A stretch of 64,000 bases of DNA from Larkinella humicola (GCF_008727875.1 NZ_VTWS01000001.1:868001-932000), one strand, 5' to 3'; positions 18,173-26,614 are shown, numbered from the stretch's first letter. Notes: generated from the letters alone by a model not told the origin. Numbers and translations are program-made.

Positions 18173-18195
18173 ACTGTATATGACTCTTATACAGT
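18173..18195. promoter_or_regulatory. ACTGTATA/TATACAGT inverted repeat, likely operator of the RepL-like gene
   Basis: Perfect 8-base arms with a 7-base spacer lie just ahead of the RepL-like start codon. A third ACTGTATA half-site occurs at 18367-18374, and related GTATAC/TATACG words occur at 18405-18425. The gene-free stretch 18167-18585 holds these repeats and nothing else that I can see. Confidence 0.5.
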
Positions 18196-18585
18196 GTGAT
18201 TTTCTGTAATTGGCCTGTAGAACCCCTGAATGTGAAGATAATCACCAAGTTAAGTATTTTAACGCGATTTTGCAAACATTTGTTCTCGAAAATTGCGGGG
18301 GTGCGGCAGACGACCGTTGGTCGAACGGCGTCTTTGTAACGATCTAACAGAAAGATGGATACGGTAACTGTATAGCTAATCCAGAGAATTCGGAAGTTTC
18401 CTAACGTATACCAATATACGCTGTATGTAAACAGAAATAAATTGCTGTAGAACTCAGATCATAAAATGAGACATTTCTATCACTAGAATTATACAAACGT
18501 ATATCAGATATAAAACTGCAAGGGTGAAGGTCAAAGAGAACCGGGCTGGGAAAAAACAGGGTCGGGGTGGTTATTGGGTAGGCTG

Positions 18586-19050
18586 TTAGATGTGATTCAA
18601 TTTCTGAAGCGCCAACGTCAGAATCGTTCTTATTTTCTCTTCCTGGTCGGGAGTCATTTTGCTTTTCCGGTTACCCGCTACATTCAAAATCTGTACACCA
18701 TGGTTTACAATAAAAGCCTCCAGTGCTGGGGCGGTGGGATTCAAGATATACGGCACTCCTGCCTTTGTGCAGCAATTGATTGTTAATTCGGTTCCGTTCG
18801 TTGGAGATCCGAAGATGACGGTCGCATCGGATTCGACAACATTACGACGTGTGCGGGGTGGATACTTACTACTCGAGTCTTCAACCAATCCAAAGCCCGC
18901 CAGCCATGGTGCGGGGCCATTTTCTGTAAGGTATCCTTTCGGAGCTACGCCACCGGTTTTAATTCCCAGATTTTGAGCTACGGTCAGGGCGAGTTGATCA
19001 ACACCCGTCTGGCCGCCTGAAATCACTTTTTCAATTCGGTAGCCAAGCAT
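18586..19050 (-). CDS. Putative molybdenum carrier (SLOG superfamily) protein
   Basis: The 154-residue protein has the family's opening VISGGQTGVDQLALTVA at residues 9-25, the GGVAPKGYLTENGP loop, the RTRRNVVESDATVIFG strand and the GTELTINCC region. It matches the MoCo_carrier branch of the SLOG/LOG nucleotide-binding fold. Members are often found in phages and mobile elements, where they may bind nucleotides instead of molybdenum cofactor. Length is normal. It stands alone between two gene-poor stretches. Confidence 0.8.
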   Translation of the reverse strand: MLGYRIEKVISGGQTGVDQLALTVAQNLGIKTGGVAPKGYLTENGPAPWLAGFGLVEDSSSKYPPRTRRNVVESDATVIFGSPTNGTELTINCCTKAGVPYILNPTAPALEAFIVNHGVQILNVAGNRKSKMTPDQEEKIRTILTLALQKLNHI

Positions 19051-19339
19051 TTTTTTTGTTTTGGGGAAGATTGAACTACATGAAAATAGCGAAAAATCTT
19101 GAGATTTCCAACAGGAATGAGGTTGAAAACGGATAAAAAGCCTCTTAAAATAATGGCTTCATTTTTAAAACTGGGTACCTGGCGCTTTTTCAGATTGGCA
19201 GCTATTTTTCCCCTACCCCCCGGGGGTCTGGGATTTGGCCGGGGAAAAAGATGTTATGCTCCGTAAAAATCGCCTGGAAGATCGTTCACGGGTTGAATAC
19301 CTTTGACATCAGACAGATCATGATATTAAGGGTCTGTTA

Positions 19340-19360
19340 AATGTGGGTAATACCCACATT
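19340..19360. repeat. Perfect 10-1-10 palindrome AATGTGGGTA/TACCCACATT
   Basis: A 21-base exact palindrome with a single central A. No T run follows, so it looks more like a protein-binding site than a terminator. Confidence 0.6.
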
Positions 19361-19575
19361 ATAAAAACACAACGCGGGAAAGGAATAATACAAGGAAATG
19401 TTCCGTTTTACATTCGTAGTTCAGCATGCATGACTACCGGACAAATTGTCCTTTACTCCAAAGGGCGACAACAAGCCTTCTAAATTTGCAATTTGACTCT
19501 TGGAAAAAAACACTGGAATTTTCGGTGCGTTTTAAATGTACGCCAGAATTACTTTTACGTGGTAACGGCTTGTAC

Positions 19576-19608
19576 TTTTTAAATGCAGTCCAGGATTGCA
19601 TTTAAAAA
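19576..19608. repeat. Perfect 12-base inverted repeat TTTTTAAATGCA/TGCATTTAAAAA
   Basis: The arms at 19576-19587 and 19597-19608 are exact complements around a 9-base loop. A related TTTTAAATG word occurs at 19530-19538. The hairpin is AT-rich and not followed by a T run. Confidence 0.6.
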
Positions 19609-19677
19609 CGAAAATGGGCCGGGACTTTTACGACCCTTTCCCGAGTTAGTTTTACTGAACCAAACCTCTGTTGCCAT

Positions 19678-19718
19678 CTCCCTTTTAAAAGTGTTTCTGG
19701 CACACATTTAAAAGGGAG
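19678..19718. repeat. 17-base inverted repeat with TTTAAA core
   Basis: The arms 19678-19694 and 19702-19718 match at 16 of 17 positions (CTCCCTTTTAAAAGTGT against the complement of ACACATTTAAAAGGGAG) around a 7-base loop. It shares the TTTAAA core with the preceding hairpin. Confidence 0.6.
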
Positions 19719-19991
19719 TGAGAATCCCTTTTAGAAAATGGTCACACGAGCGTCGGTGGGGACTGTGGGTCGGGGGTGCCGGGGCTCACGGTACTTTTTT
19801 CCTCTACCCCCCGGGGGTTTGGCCAAATGAATGCCAATAAAGGATTCCTTACTTTTGGTTTGGCGGGGTAATTGGCGGCTTTAACATTTGAAAATCCTCC
19901 ACGGTTGCGGGGGCCAGCGATCGGCGGGGCGGGGATCGGCTGGGTCAGGAGGCAGTGGGTGGTTAATTTAACTTACCGATTGATGAATAAG

Positions 19992-19999
19992 TATCTTTG
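19992..19999 (+). promoter_or_regulatory. -7 box TATCTTTG ahead of the secreted DUF4185/DUF5005-like gene
   Basis: TATCTTTG is an exact TAnnTTTG box. Transcription from it would begin near 20006, so translation must start at ATG 20040 and not at the upstream in-frame ATGs 19872 or 19983. Confidence 0.5.
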
Positions 20000-20039
20000 C
20001 CTACCCATTTCCTTCTCTTGCTGCCTAAACCCTTCTTCC

Positions 20040-21164
20040 ATGAAACTCATTGTTTACCTACTAGCCAGCCTGCTGTTGGCCGGTTTTTCAACCCTACCTG
20101 AGCTTTCGTTCTTTCCAATTTCGAACACCTCGGCTATGGTAGGTAGGGTGGCTTCGGAGCCAAAAGCACAGATTGATACGCAGTACACCCATTTTTTTAC
20201 ACGTTATGCTACCTGGAATGGTGGCGATGGAGTTTATTCAACTCCTCTTCCTGACGGTCGAATTGTATGGACATTCGGCGATTCATTCCTGGGTCTTGTG
20301 AAACTAGACCGGACCCGCTTACCCAACCAGAACGTTATGGTTCGCAACTCCATGATGATTCAAACTGTCGAAACATTCGACGGGTTCAAGACACTGAATA
20401 AAGGGGCCAATACCACCAATGCGGGTCAAACCTACTTTAACCATGCGAAGCAGCCAGGTGGCAAAGACTGGTACTGGCCGTTAGATGCCACGGTTTACGA
20501 CCGGAAACTTCAAGTCCTGCTGAGCCACGTCCAAAAAACAGGATCAGGCTCCTGGGATTTTAAGAATGCCTCGATCGATATTGCCATCTGTTCGGCCTCG
20601 ACGGGAGCCATTGAAAAAATTATTGTCAACAAATATCAGGGGCAGTGGGGATATGGTGGGGCCGTCTGTGAAGCGTCAGATGGTTTCACCTACATTTATG
20701 GCGTTATACATGGAAACCTCACGACGAACGTTGTTGTCGCCCGCGCTCCGAAAGGTGATCTGACGGCGACATGGCAATTCTGGAACGGCAGTCAGTGGGG
20801 AAGCCAGCCGAAAGACTTTTCGGTCTACAAAGATGCCTCTGATCAGTTCAGCGTGTTTCGATACGGTGCTAAGTATTATCTCTTTACGCAGGAAATCATT
20901 TTCGGCCGACGGCTGTTTCTGTCGGAGTCGAGCAGGCCGATAGGGCCATGGACTGCAAAGCGTCTCCTCTACACTGTTCCCCCAGAACATAGCACGGACA
21001 AAGTTTTCACCTACAATGCCCTGGTTCATCCAGAACTGTCGAGAAATGGGGATTTGATGATTTCGTATTGTGTCAACACTACCAATTTTGACGACCTTTT
21101 CAACATTCCGGGTAGTGCGGATCTCTATCGACCCTACTTCATTCGGGTGACGAACTGGCAATAA
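20040..21164 (+). CDS. Secreted DUF4185/DUF5005-like protein (five-bladed propeller, glycosidase-like fold)
   Basis: The 374-residue protein begins with a signal peptide (MKLIVYLLASLLLAGFSTLP). The mature part has features of DUF4185/DUF5005 proteins, which share the GH43-like propeller: WNGGDGVYSTPLPDGRIVWTF followed by GDSFLG, then the conserved WYWPLDATVYD, GGAVCEASDGFTYIYGV and YNALVHPELS blocks. The acidic residues in DGR and GDSF sit where the family places its putative active site. A function in binding or cutting sugars outside the cell is inferred. The start is set by the signal peptide and by the TATCTTTG box just upstream. Confidence 0.7.
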   Translation: MKLIVYLLASLLLAGFSTLPELSFFPISNTSAMVGRVASEPKAQIDTQYTHFFTRYATWNGGDGVYSTPLPDGRIVWTFGDSFLGLVKLDRTRLPNQNVMVRNSMMIQTVETFDGFKTLNKGANTTNAGQTYFNHAKQPGGKDWYWPLDATVYDRKLQVLLSHVQKTGSGSWDFKNASIDIAICSASTGAIEKIIVNKYQGQWGYGGAVCEASDGFTYIYGVIHGNLTTNVVVARAPKGDLTATWQFWNGSQWGSQPKDFSVYKDASDQFSVFRYGAKYYLFTQEIIFGRRLFLSESSRPIGPWTAKRLLYTVPPEHSTDKVFTYNALVHPELSRNGDLMISYCVNTTNFDDLFNIPGSADLYRPYFIRVTNWQ

Positions 21165-21211
21165 ATCGGGCTGCCTTTTCAAGCAAGGAGGCATTCAAAA
21201 AACTCAGTTCT

Positions 21212-21517
21212 TTATACCAGAATTTCGTCGACTGGTACGCTTCCGGCTTCGGCTTTCACCAGTGCAATAAACTGGTCACACAATTCACTCAAATCGGTTG
21301 GGAGCTCATTGTTGGTGCTTCGGACTCCGCCAGGTATTTTAACGATAATTCGCCCACCCACCTCTTCCAGCAAAATAAGGAGGCCTGGAAAAACAACTGT
21401 AACTTCCCCGGCACTATTTTGGTCAAGGCTTTGAATTAAACGGCAGGCCGGACCAAACTCAAAGCCATGCTCGAGCTGATAGTGCAATTTGCTGTAAATT
21501 TTATTCATCACCTCCAT
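21212..21517 (-). CDS. Hypothetical protein
   Basis: The 101-residue protein has no recognised motif. It begins with a helix (MNKIYSKLHYQLEHGFEFG), then beta strands TVVFPGLLILLEEVGGRIIVKI, and ends acidic. ATG 21508 is an alternative start. It converges on the secreted propeller gene. The even composition and length suggest a real small soluble protein. Confidence 0.5.
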   Translation of the reverse strand: MEVMNKIYSKLHYQLEHGFEFGPACRLIQSLDQNSAGEVTVVFPGLLILLEEVGGRIIVKIPGGVRSTNNELPTDLSELCDQFIALVKAEAGSVPVDEILV

Positions 21518-21672
21518 CTTTCCATTCTCGATTTGGTCGGCAATTTACTGATTCGCCAGGAACATCCAACTGATTGTTGGATCCCTCATCGGATTCTCAC
21601 GACGTCAATTTTTCTGACGTTGTCAAAGCCTGAAAGAACCTTGAAAGTCAAGACCCAATTAACCACATTTAC

Positions 21673-21693
21673 GAGGTAAGTCTGTCTTACCTC
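21673..21693. repeat. Inverted repeat GAGGTAAG/CTTACCTC
   Basis: Perfect 8-base arms around a 5-base loop, without a T run. It is the only structure I see in the gene-free stretch 21518-21972. Confidence 0.4.
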
Positions 21694-21972
21694 AGCAGGT
21701 TCCGTCTATGCCAAATGGATGGAAATTATTTAGCCCCAAATATTAACGGAGAGCCTTGATCTCATTTTTAACTTAGACTTGCCTATTTTAAACGGGATCG
21801 TTCAACAGAGGGGCTATTTTGGCTGATTACGCCCAGTTGTTTTTATTGGGATTCAAAATCCCTTTTAGATTTGGTGCCAACAGACAGATCGCGCGTCAGT
21901 TCAATTATAGGTTAAACAGTCATTGGCATTTATGCTAAAACCTGAAAGTGGTATCTTGTTGAAAAAAACGGA

Positions 21973-22239
21973 ATGAGAGAGCAATACAGTTTGGTTAAAT
22001 TCCTGGTGACAACGCCCGACAACCGGGTTGAACACTGGACCGTTCCGGTTGTGTTTTATGACATACCTCCGCCATCGGTATTGGACGTTATGGAATTCCG
22101 GCATCCCGATCATTTGTTTAAAGTGATTGATATGCTGGATTCAACCCCAGAACAACACAAGGAAGTTGCTCAGAAAGGTGGCAAGCGGGCCATTACGTAC
22201 GACGAAATTGTAGCAGTGGATCGGCTGAAGCCAGATTAG
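21973..22239 (+). CDS. Hypothetical protein
   Basis: The 88-residue protein is not a family that I know. It has two predicted strands (YSLVKFLVTT, WTVPVVFYD) followed by helices (HPDHLFKVIDML, PEQHKEVAQKGG). There is no signal or membrane segment. The neighbouring small genes share its strand but are over 200 bases away, so it may be transcribed alone. Confidence 0.5.
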   Translation: MREQYSLVKFLVTTPDNRVEHWTVPVVFYDIPPPSVLDVMEFRHPDHLFKVIDMLDSTPEQHKEVAQKGGKRAITYDEIVAVDRLKPD

Positions 22240-22491
22240 CCCCCGTCTTGTTTTAGCTATGGTTGCTGATGACAGAGTTTTGAAACCACTTGCGCGATTT
22301 TGAGAAGGATTAAGAGTAACGAAAGGTATTTTTCGGCGTTCCGGCTTCCTTTTGGTTCTTCATCTTCCCGGGCGTCGTGTATGCCCAAACGTAGGAACGG
22401 TCAATAGGTGGACGGGTCAATAGCTGTGCCGTATAACAGATACCAAAAACGCCGTAACAGACGTTCGTTATTAAGACTGATTCACAACGTT

Positions 22492-22785
22492 ATGAATATA
22501 AAATACGCCTACGCCGTCATCAACCAAGCCAGTGGCGGAACCTACGAGTCCAATTCGGCCCTTACGGCGTACCGGATATTAAGCGCAATTGAGCGTGAGT
22601 ATACCGAGGGAAGCGAAACCGTTGCCTACAAAGCGGTGCTTCGTCAACTTGATGGGGTGCACAGACTACAAGCGCAGTTGGAAATCGAAAACGGTAAGGT
22701 TGTCAAAGCAAACGTAGAGCCCGAGTTCAAGGAGCAGGTTGAAAAGAAGAGACAGGAAGAGAAAGAAACTGGGGAGGATCAGTAA
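22492..22785 (+). CDS. Hypothetical protein with charged C-terminal tail
   Basis: The 97-residue product has an alpha-beta start (MNIKYAYAVINQASGGTY), a helix region (LTAYRILSAIEREYTEG) and a Lys/Glu-rich tail likely to form a coiled coil. I chose ATG 22492 because the longer frame begins at a GTG and adds an unstructured basic stretch. It lies 5' of the iteron cluster. Confidence 0.45.
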   Translation: MNIKYAYAVINQASGGTYESNSALTAYRILSAIEREYTEGSETVAYKAVLRQLDGVHRLQAQLEIENGKVVKANVEPEFKEQVEKKRQEEKETGEDQ

Positions 22786-23083
22786 GCCCGATCGCGCGCG
22801 TTTTTTGTTGGTTTTCCGCCGTGCAGTCACCAACCAGGACCGCAATTCCTTTTAATCGGGAATCGCCTGGGGTCTTAACTGCAAAACCTTTTTAAACCAA
22901 CCAGACCAATCCCAGCCACTTGGCTCCTCCGGATTATTGGGTAATAGAGAAGTTATTAATTCTTCTTCGTTGTTTTTTTTCAAAAAAGCCAAAAACGGCA
23001 GCAAGACGGTTTGGTTTTTTTTGTTTTCTTCAATTAGGTTTTATTCGTCTAAGTATTATATAAAAAAGAAAGTTATAAATCAG

Positions 23084-23183
23084 GCAACGCGTTGCATGAA
23101 ATCGGGTAATACATTACTGGGTTTCAGGCAACCGCTACCTGGTTTCAATATACCTTATAGGGATACCTGATTTCAAGTAACCC
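23084..23183. repeat. Four iteron-like repeats (consensus TTGCnTGAAAYCnGGTAAT)
   Basis: The first copy reads GTTGCATGAAATCGGGTAAT at 23091-23110. The second is its mirror at 23113-23132 (16 of 20 positions match). Two further reverse copies centre on 23137-23152 (ACCTGGTTTCA) and 23163-23182 (ACCTGATTTCAAGTAAC). A perfect palindrome GCAACGCGTTGC at 23084-23095 overlaps the first. The cluster lies just 3' of a replication-type gene. The AT-rich stretch 22930-23080 next to it would suit an origin. Nothing else is seen between 22786 and 23200. Confidence 0.65.
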
Positions 23184-23200
23184 ATCGCGCGCATAATTGA

Positions 23201-24169
23201 TCACATTACATAATCATTACTAAAATCCGGCGCTTTATAAATAGTGGCTGATTGATTCGGGTCTGGTTGTGAAATATCAGACTTTTCGGAAATAAGATCG
23301 GCGTGACTGTCTTTAACACCATGTCGGAAGTGTGTTACTGCATAATTGCCAAACCGGTAGATTACATCAAAATTATTTGCAACGCCTTCACTATTGTTTT
23401 TAAGATTTCGAAGAAAATAACTTATTACATCACGAGGTTTTTGGGGAAGCAATTCGTGTTCGTTACCAAGTATCACATGGATAGCAGTATAAGCATAGGC
23501 GTGAAAAGCGTTATGAATAAATTCATCGTCTTCAAAATGACGCATTGCCTCCTCTAAATTTTGAACTTGTGCTGGAGAGAACTTGACCATTCCTTTTACT
23601 TTCGTTCGCAACTCTGTATGGCATGTATTGTACCAATTTCGTTGTTTTATATATAATTCTTCCAGTATTTTGGCCAGTGCCTTAGCGCCCTTTTGTTCGG
23701 CACCTTGTTGATTTTCAGAATTTTCTAACGGACTTTCTGTTGTAGAAAGCTTTGCAAGTTGTTTAGCAATTATGCCGTATTGATCCGCTAAACGATTAAG
23801 GTCAATTCCTTTTCCTGTAGGTGTTTTTTCGCGGTAGAATAATTTCAGTTTCTCGGGGGTTGCTAATTCTGCAAAATTTAGCCGATAGGACGTAACTCTA
23901 TTATTGGACGAGTTTCTGACAATTCGGGTCTTAAGAATACCTGAGTTAATGAAATAATTACGAACAGTTTTTAAACGTTGCTCTCTTATTCCAAGCTCTT
24001 TTTCAATGGCTGGATCCGAATGTGTCCACTCACCAGTACTTCGGCAATGGAAAACAAGATATTGAAACAACACAACATGGTCGTTTGTAAGGTCGTCGAG
24101 GTTAAACTTTTCCCACGAAGGAAAGTTGATTTGAATACCCAAATCGGCTATCTTTACCGTGTCATTCAT
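23201..24169 (-). CDS. Winged-helix replication-type protein (plasmid/phage initiator or DnaD-like)
   Basis: The 322-residue protein opens with a helix-turn-helix unit. NDHVVLFQYLVFHCRST precedes WTHSDPAIEKELGIREQRLKTVRNYFINSGIL, a layout seen in plasmid initiators and DnaD-type loaders. A long helical C-terminal part follows (SPAQVQNLEEAMRHFEDDEF). ATG 24169 is preferred to a TTG 60 bases upstream. A cluster of iteron-like repeats lies immediately 3' of it, and a plus-strand terminator lies in its leader, both consistent with a replicon. The family is not recognised with certainty. Confidence 0.5.
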   Translation of the reverse strand: MNDTVKIADLGIQINFPSWEKFNLDDLTNDHVVLFQYLVFHCRSTGEWTHSDPAIEKELGIREQRLKTVRNYFINSGILKTRIVRNSSNNRVTSYRLNFAELATPEKLKLFYREKTPTGKGIDLNRLADQYGIIAKQLAKLSTTESPLENSENQQGAEQKGAKALAKILEELYIKQRNWYNTCHTELRTKVKGMVKFSPAQVQNLEEAMRHFEDDEFIHNAFHAYAYTAIHVILGNEHELLPQKPRDVISYFLRNLKNNSEGVANNFDVIYRFGNYAVTHFRHGVKDSHADLISEKSDISQPDPNQSATIYKAPDFSNDYVM

Positions 24170-24257
24170 TTTTATTGTTGCTGATTTAGAGTTGGTTAAA
24201 CCCGGCACAGCGCAGACGTCCAAATCCAATCGCTACCGGTTGTCCTAAAAGTACTCC

Positions 24258-24290
24258 AATGACCATACTTGCCCGGTATGGTCATTTTTT
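24258..24290 (+). terminator. Strong intrinsic terminator, plus strand, in the leader of the replication-type gene
   Basis: The arms 24258-24268 and 24276-24286 (AATGACCATAC/GTATGGTCATT) are perfect, with a 7-base loop and a T run TTTTTT on the plus strand only. No plus-strand protein gene ends here, so it may end an antisense RNA opposite the leader of the leftward gene. Confidence 0.7.
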
Positions 24291-24366
24291 GTTCTGTGGT
24301 ATAAATATACAGAATGTCTTGCAATGTAAGCCACTGGATACTATTTTTAGGTAAACAAATAAGCAC

Positions 24367-24555
24367 ATGGCGAAAGAGTCAGGAACATACAGGCTGCCGA
24401 TAGAGACCAAAGGCAAAATAACGGAGCTTGGAACGCTATTTAAAGAAAGCGGAGCGGAGATTATTGAAAGGGCGGTGAATCTTCTATATGATCAAAAGGA
24501 GCCCGAATTTAACCGGGAAATAGCCGAAAGGCTTAGTCGGTCAAAATCCGTCTAG
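24367..24555 (+). CDS. Small ribbon-helix-helix-like protein
   Basis: The 62-residue protein has a short strand (TYRLPIETKGKI) followed by two helices (ITELGTLFKE and GAEIIERAVNLLYDQ). This order is that of ribbon-helix-helix DNA-binding proteins such as plasmid copy-control or partition accessory factors. It sits divergently from the replication-type gene, where a copy-control regulator is expected. The role is inference; length and charge fit. Confidence 0.5.
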   Translation: MAKESGTYRLPIETKGKITELGTLFKESGAEIIERAVNLLYDQKEPEFNREIAERLSRSKSV

Positions 24556-24777
24556 TCGAAGAAAAGTCGCATTTTGCATAATTCTAATACAATACTTGGG
24601 GAGCGTCACTCTTATATGGGCTTTCTATCAATTTTCAAATAATGTAAGACAATGGCTTGCGCTTTGTCTATTAATTGCTTAAATTCGTTTATTCGATTCA
24701 GAGACAGACTGAAAACCGCATAGGCCCGAAAGGGATGCCCGGTCAATAGGAGCGACTTTGAAGGAGATAAAATAGTG

Positions 24778-24822
24778 ATCCCCGTACTGTCTAAGTTTTC
24801 GCGGACCAGTCAGTACGGGGAT
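24778..24822. promoter_or_regulatory. Perfect 12-base inverted repeat ATCCCCGTACTG/CAGTACGGGGAT
   Basis: The arms are separated by 21 bases. The right arm contains an ATG (24821) in frame with the next gene, so if that start is used the hairpin would hide it. It may be an operator or a translational switch. The gene-free span is 24556-24853. Confidence 0.5.
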
Positions 24823-24853
24823 GCAAGTCAACCATTTTAAACTTTCATTCAAA

Positions 24854-25306
24854 ATGTCAACGGACGCAAATTACGTACCGGGGAGCGAAGATGCAACCCC
24901 AAAAGCCAATTTTGAGCAAACGGTAGGTCAAAATCTACCAGGCTTCCTGCCCAATCCCATCGGCGGTGCCGGTGGAGAATTTGAGATCACCATCGACGCC
25001 CAGCCCGGCCCAAACGGCGAAGACTCCCCCGCTGTTGTACTTCACTACGCACTGGCCCTCTACCACCAGCGCCTTTTAACCGAAATCAAAGACGTTCTCC
25101 AGTTCCAGGAATGGTCTGAACGCGGCCCCGCTGATTCCCAGGAAATTCTCGGAATCGTGCGCAAACTGAAAATCGTGGCTAATACCATGGACTGTCTGGC
25201 CGATGGCACCTATTTGCGCCTTCGGGAAATGTACTGCCAATTGACCAACCTGTTGCCTTCTCCGAATCAACCAGTCGATCAGACTGCTGACTCCACGAAA
25301 AAGTAG
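24854..25306 (+). CDS. Hypothetical protein, first gene of a small operon
   Basis: The 150-residue protein has a disordered, Gly/Pro-rich N-terminal third, an all-helical middle (LHYALALYHQRLLTEIKDVLQF and the helix after ADSQEILGIVRKL) and a polar tail. No motif is recognised. ATG 24821 in frame is an alternative start that would put the start codon in the hairpin. Two small genes follow on the same strand with a hairpin between. Confidence 0.5.
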   Translation: MSTDANYVPGSEDATPKANFEQTVGQNLPGFLPNPIGGAGGEFEITIDAQPGPNGEDSPAVVLHYALALYHQRLLTEIKDVLQFQEWSERGPADSQEILGIVRKLKIVANTMDCLADGTYLRLREMYCQLTNLLPSPNQPVDQTADSTKK

Positions 25307-25330
25307 TCCTGCGTACTGCCACCATAAACA

Positions 25331-25358
25331 CCCCTTCGCTTCATTCCTGGCGAAGGGG
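25331..25358 (+). terminator. GC-rich hairpin between two same-strand genes
   Basis: CCCCTTCGC and GCGAAGGGG are perfect 9-base arms with a 10-base loop. There is no clear T run, so this may act as an attenuator or a weak terminator. Confidence 0.4.
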
Positions 25359-25387
25359 CAACCCATCACGTCTTACTCTTCACAAAA

Positions 25388-25759
25388 ATGAATCGTTCAC
25401 CAGAACAAACCTACGATTCGCTGCTCTCCGCAACGACCGCTACAGTTATGAACCCCTTCGGCAAAACAGCCGTAAACCCAATTGCAAAACCGGTTATTAC
25501 ATCGACAATCCTACGGGCCATTTCACCCCAGGAATCCACGGTAATCGTTCAGGAAGTCGCAAAGCTGCTCGATGCTTTTTCGGGCTGCCAATACGGCGAA
25601 GTCCTCCGGTGGATACTGGTTTATATTCAAGAGTCCAAAAAGTTAAGGAAGCGCTTTAAGGCAGACGAGATGTCCGCCATACTGTTGTTGATTGAATCCT
25701 TCACGCGCATCGATCAAACGTTTGCGCTTCGGAAGAAAGGAGGCCAATCATGCCGCTGA
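25388..25759 (+). CDS. Hypothetical protein
   Basis: The 123-residue protein has a polar N-terminus and a helical remainder (ESTVIVQEVAKLLDAFSGC, EVLRWILVYIQESKKLRKRFK). It has no motif that I recognise. Its last 10 bases overlap the start of the next gene, which has a strong AGGAGG ribosome site inside it. The two are therefore probably translated together. Confidence 0.5.
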   Translation: MNRSPEQTYDSLLSATTATVMNPFGKTAVNPIAKPVITSTILRAISPQESTVIVQEVAKLLDAFSGCQYGEVLRWILVYIQESKKLRKRFKADEMSAILLLIESFTRIDQTFALRKKGGQSCR

Positions 25760-25953
25760 GACAGGCAACAGACAACCTAATACAGCAGAAGGTTGCCGAC
25801 CGACCAAAACCGACCATAGGCGAAGTATTGGCAGCGCAGGATACACTCGCTCACCAAATCTTTGACCTGTATCTGACAGCAGACGAGATCGCTCCAGATC
25901 TGGACGAATCCACGGGGATGGTGGAAGAATTCAGTTTGGACCGATACGCTTAA
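25750..25953 (+). CDS. Small hypothetical protein
   Basis: The 67-residue acidic protein (ending DLDESTGMVEEFSLDRYA) overlaps the upstream gene by 10 bases. The ATG has AGGAGG seven bases ahead, an unusually strong Shine-Dalgarno for Bacteroidota. No motif is recognised. Confidence 0.45.
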   Translation: MPLRQATDNLIQQKVADRPKPTIGEVLAAQDTLAHQIFDLYLTADEIAPDLDESTGMVEEFSLDRYA

Positions 25954-26009
25954 AGTATCCAGGGGCAATACGTTGCCCAACCCGCACCACTAAAAAATCA
26001 TCTATTCCC

Positions 26010-26315
26010 ATGAAAAAACAGACAATTCCCGCAAGGGTCTATGACGGCGCTATGTCCGTAGCTGACGCAGCCAAAGAACTCGGCATCGGTCAAAAAGCAC
26101 TCTTCACCTGGCTGCTTAACGAAAAAATCTGTAATCACAATGGCCACAGCTACATCGCCGATCAAAAATACGTCGACCAGGATTGGCTCAAAGTCAAACA
26201 CAAGACCTGGTGGTCCGGCGGTAACGAGTTCAATCTTCAGACGGTTTTTGTAACCAGACTGGGGGTTGAAGAAATCCGTAAACGTATGACTGAAACACCC
26301 ACTGACCTGAGTTAG
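26010..26315 (+). CDS. Phage antirepressor KilAC-domain protein
   Basis: The 101-residue protein is a compact KilAC (ANT) domain. It has MSVADAAKELGIGQKALFTWL at 14-34, the turn NHNGHSYIADQKYVDQDWLKVK and the closing TVFVTRLGVEEIRKRM. This domain forms the C-terminal half of phage antirepressors. Here the N-terminal KilA-N/BRO half is missing, which also occurs in free-standing phage genes. It supports a phage origin for this part of the island. Confidence 0.75.
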   Translation: MKKQTIPARVYDGAMSVADAAKELGIGQKALFTWLLNEKICNHNGHSYIADQKYVDQDWLKVKHKTWWSGGNEFNLQTVFVTRLGVEEIRKRMTETPTDLS

Positions 26316-26576
26316 GCTGCTGAAGTCGAACCGCAGCCAACAGCCAAAGCGGAATCATCGCGAAGAAAAGCACCCATTTTCCCAGGGTTGATTTCGATCT
26401 GATTGAGGAGATTGATTGTTCTAATGCTCCCTAAATACCCTTAATCTCATATTTTTCATTTTTTTACTGCATAAAAATTAGAGATTAATTCAAATAAAAC
26501 CTCATATAAATACTAGTCATTATCCTGAAATAATATCTAATTAACTTTAGGTATAAAATTCAATAGAAATATACAT

Positions 26577-26614
26577 TTTCTGCATATGCATTTTCTTATT
26601 ATTTTATGCAGAAA
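26577..26614. repeat. Inverted repeat TTTCTGCAT/ATGCAGAAA in an AT-rich leader
   Basis: Nine-base perfect arms surround a 20-base loop, upstream of the excisionase-like gene; another TGCATAAAA word occurs at 26468. The gene-free stretch 26316-26690 is very AT-rich, with no other structure that I can support. Confidence 0.4.

Larger units (their letters stand above)
19214..19818. repeat. Two copies of a C6G5-centred repeat flanking a hairpin-rich gene-free stretch
   Basis: TACCCCCCGGGGGT occurs at 19214-19227 and 19805-19818. Each copy is preceded by a T-rich run and followed by a TTTGGCC-containing tail, so the shared block is roughly 30 bases. Between the copies are three strong inverted repeats listed separately and no convincing gene. 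The whole gene-free span is 19051-20039. Confidence 0.55.

Noticed and set aside
18400..18500. Possible CRISPR or satellite from repeated TATAC/GTATA words
   Set aside because: No regular repeat length, no spacers of even size, and no cas genes in the window.
22937..23170. 77-residue frame across the iteron cluster
   Set aside because: It is Lys/Phe-rich translation of AT-rich DNA and the repeats explain the stretch better.
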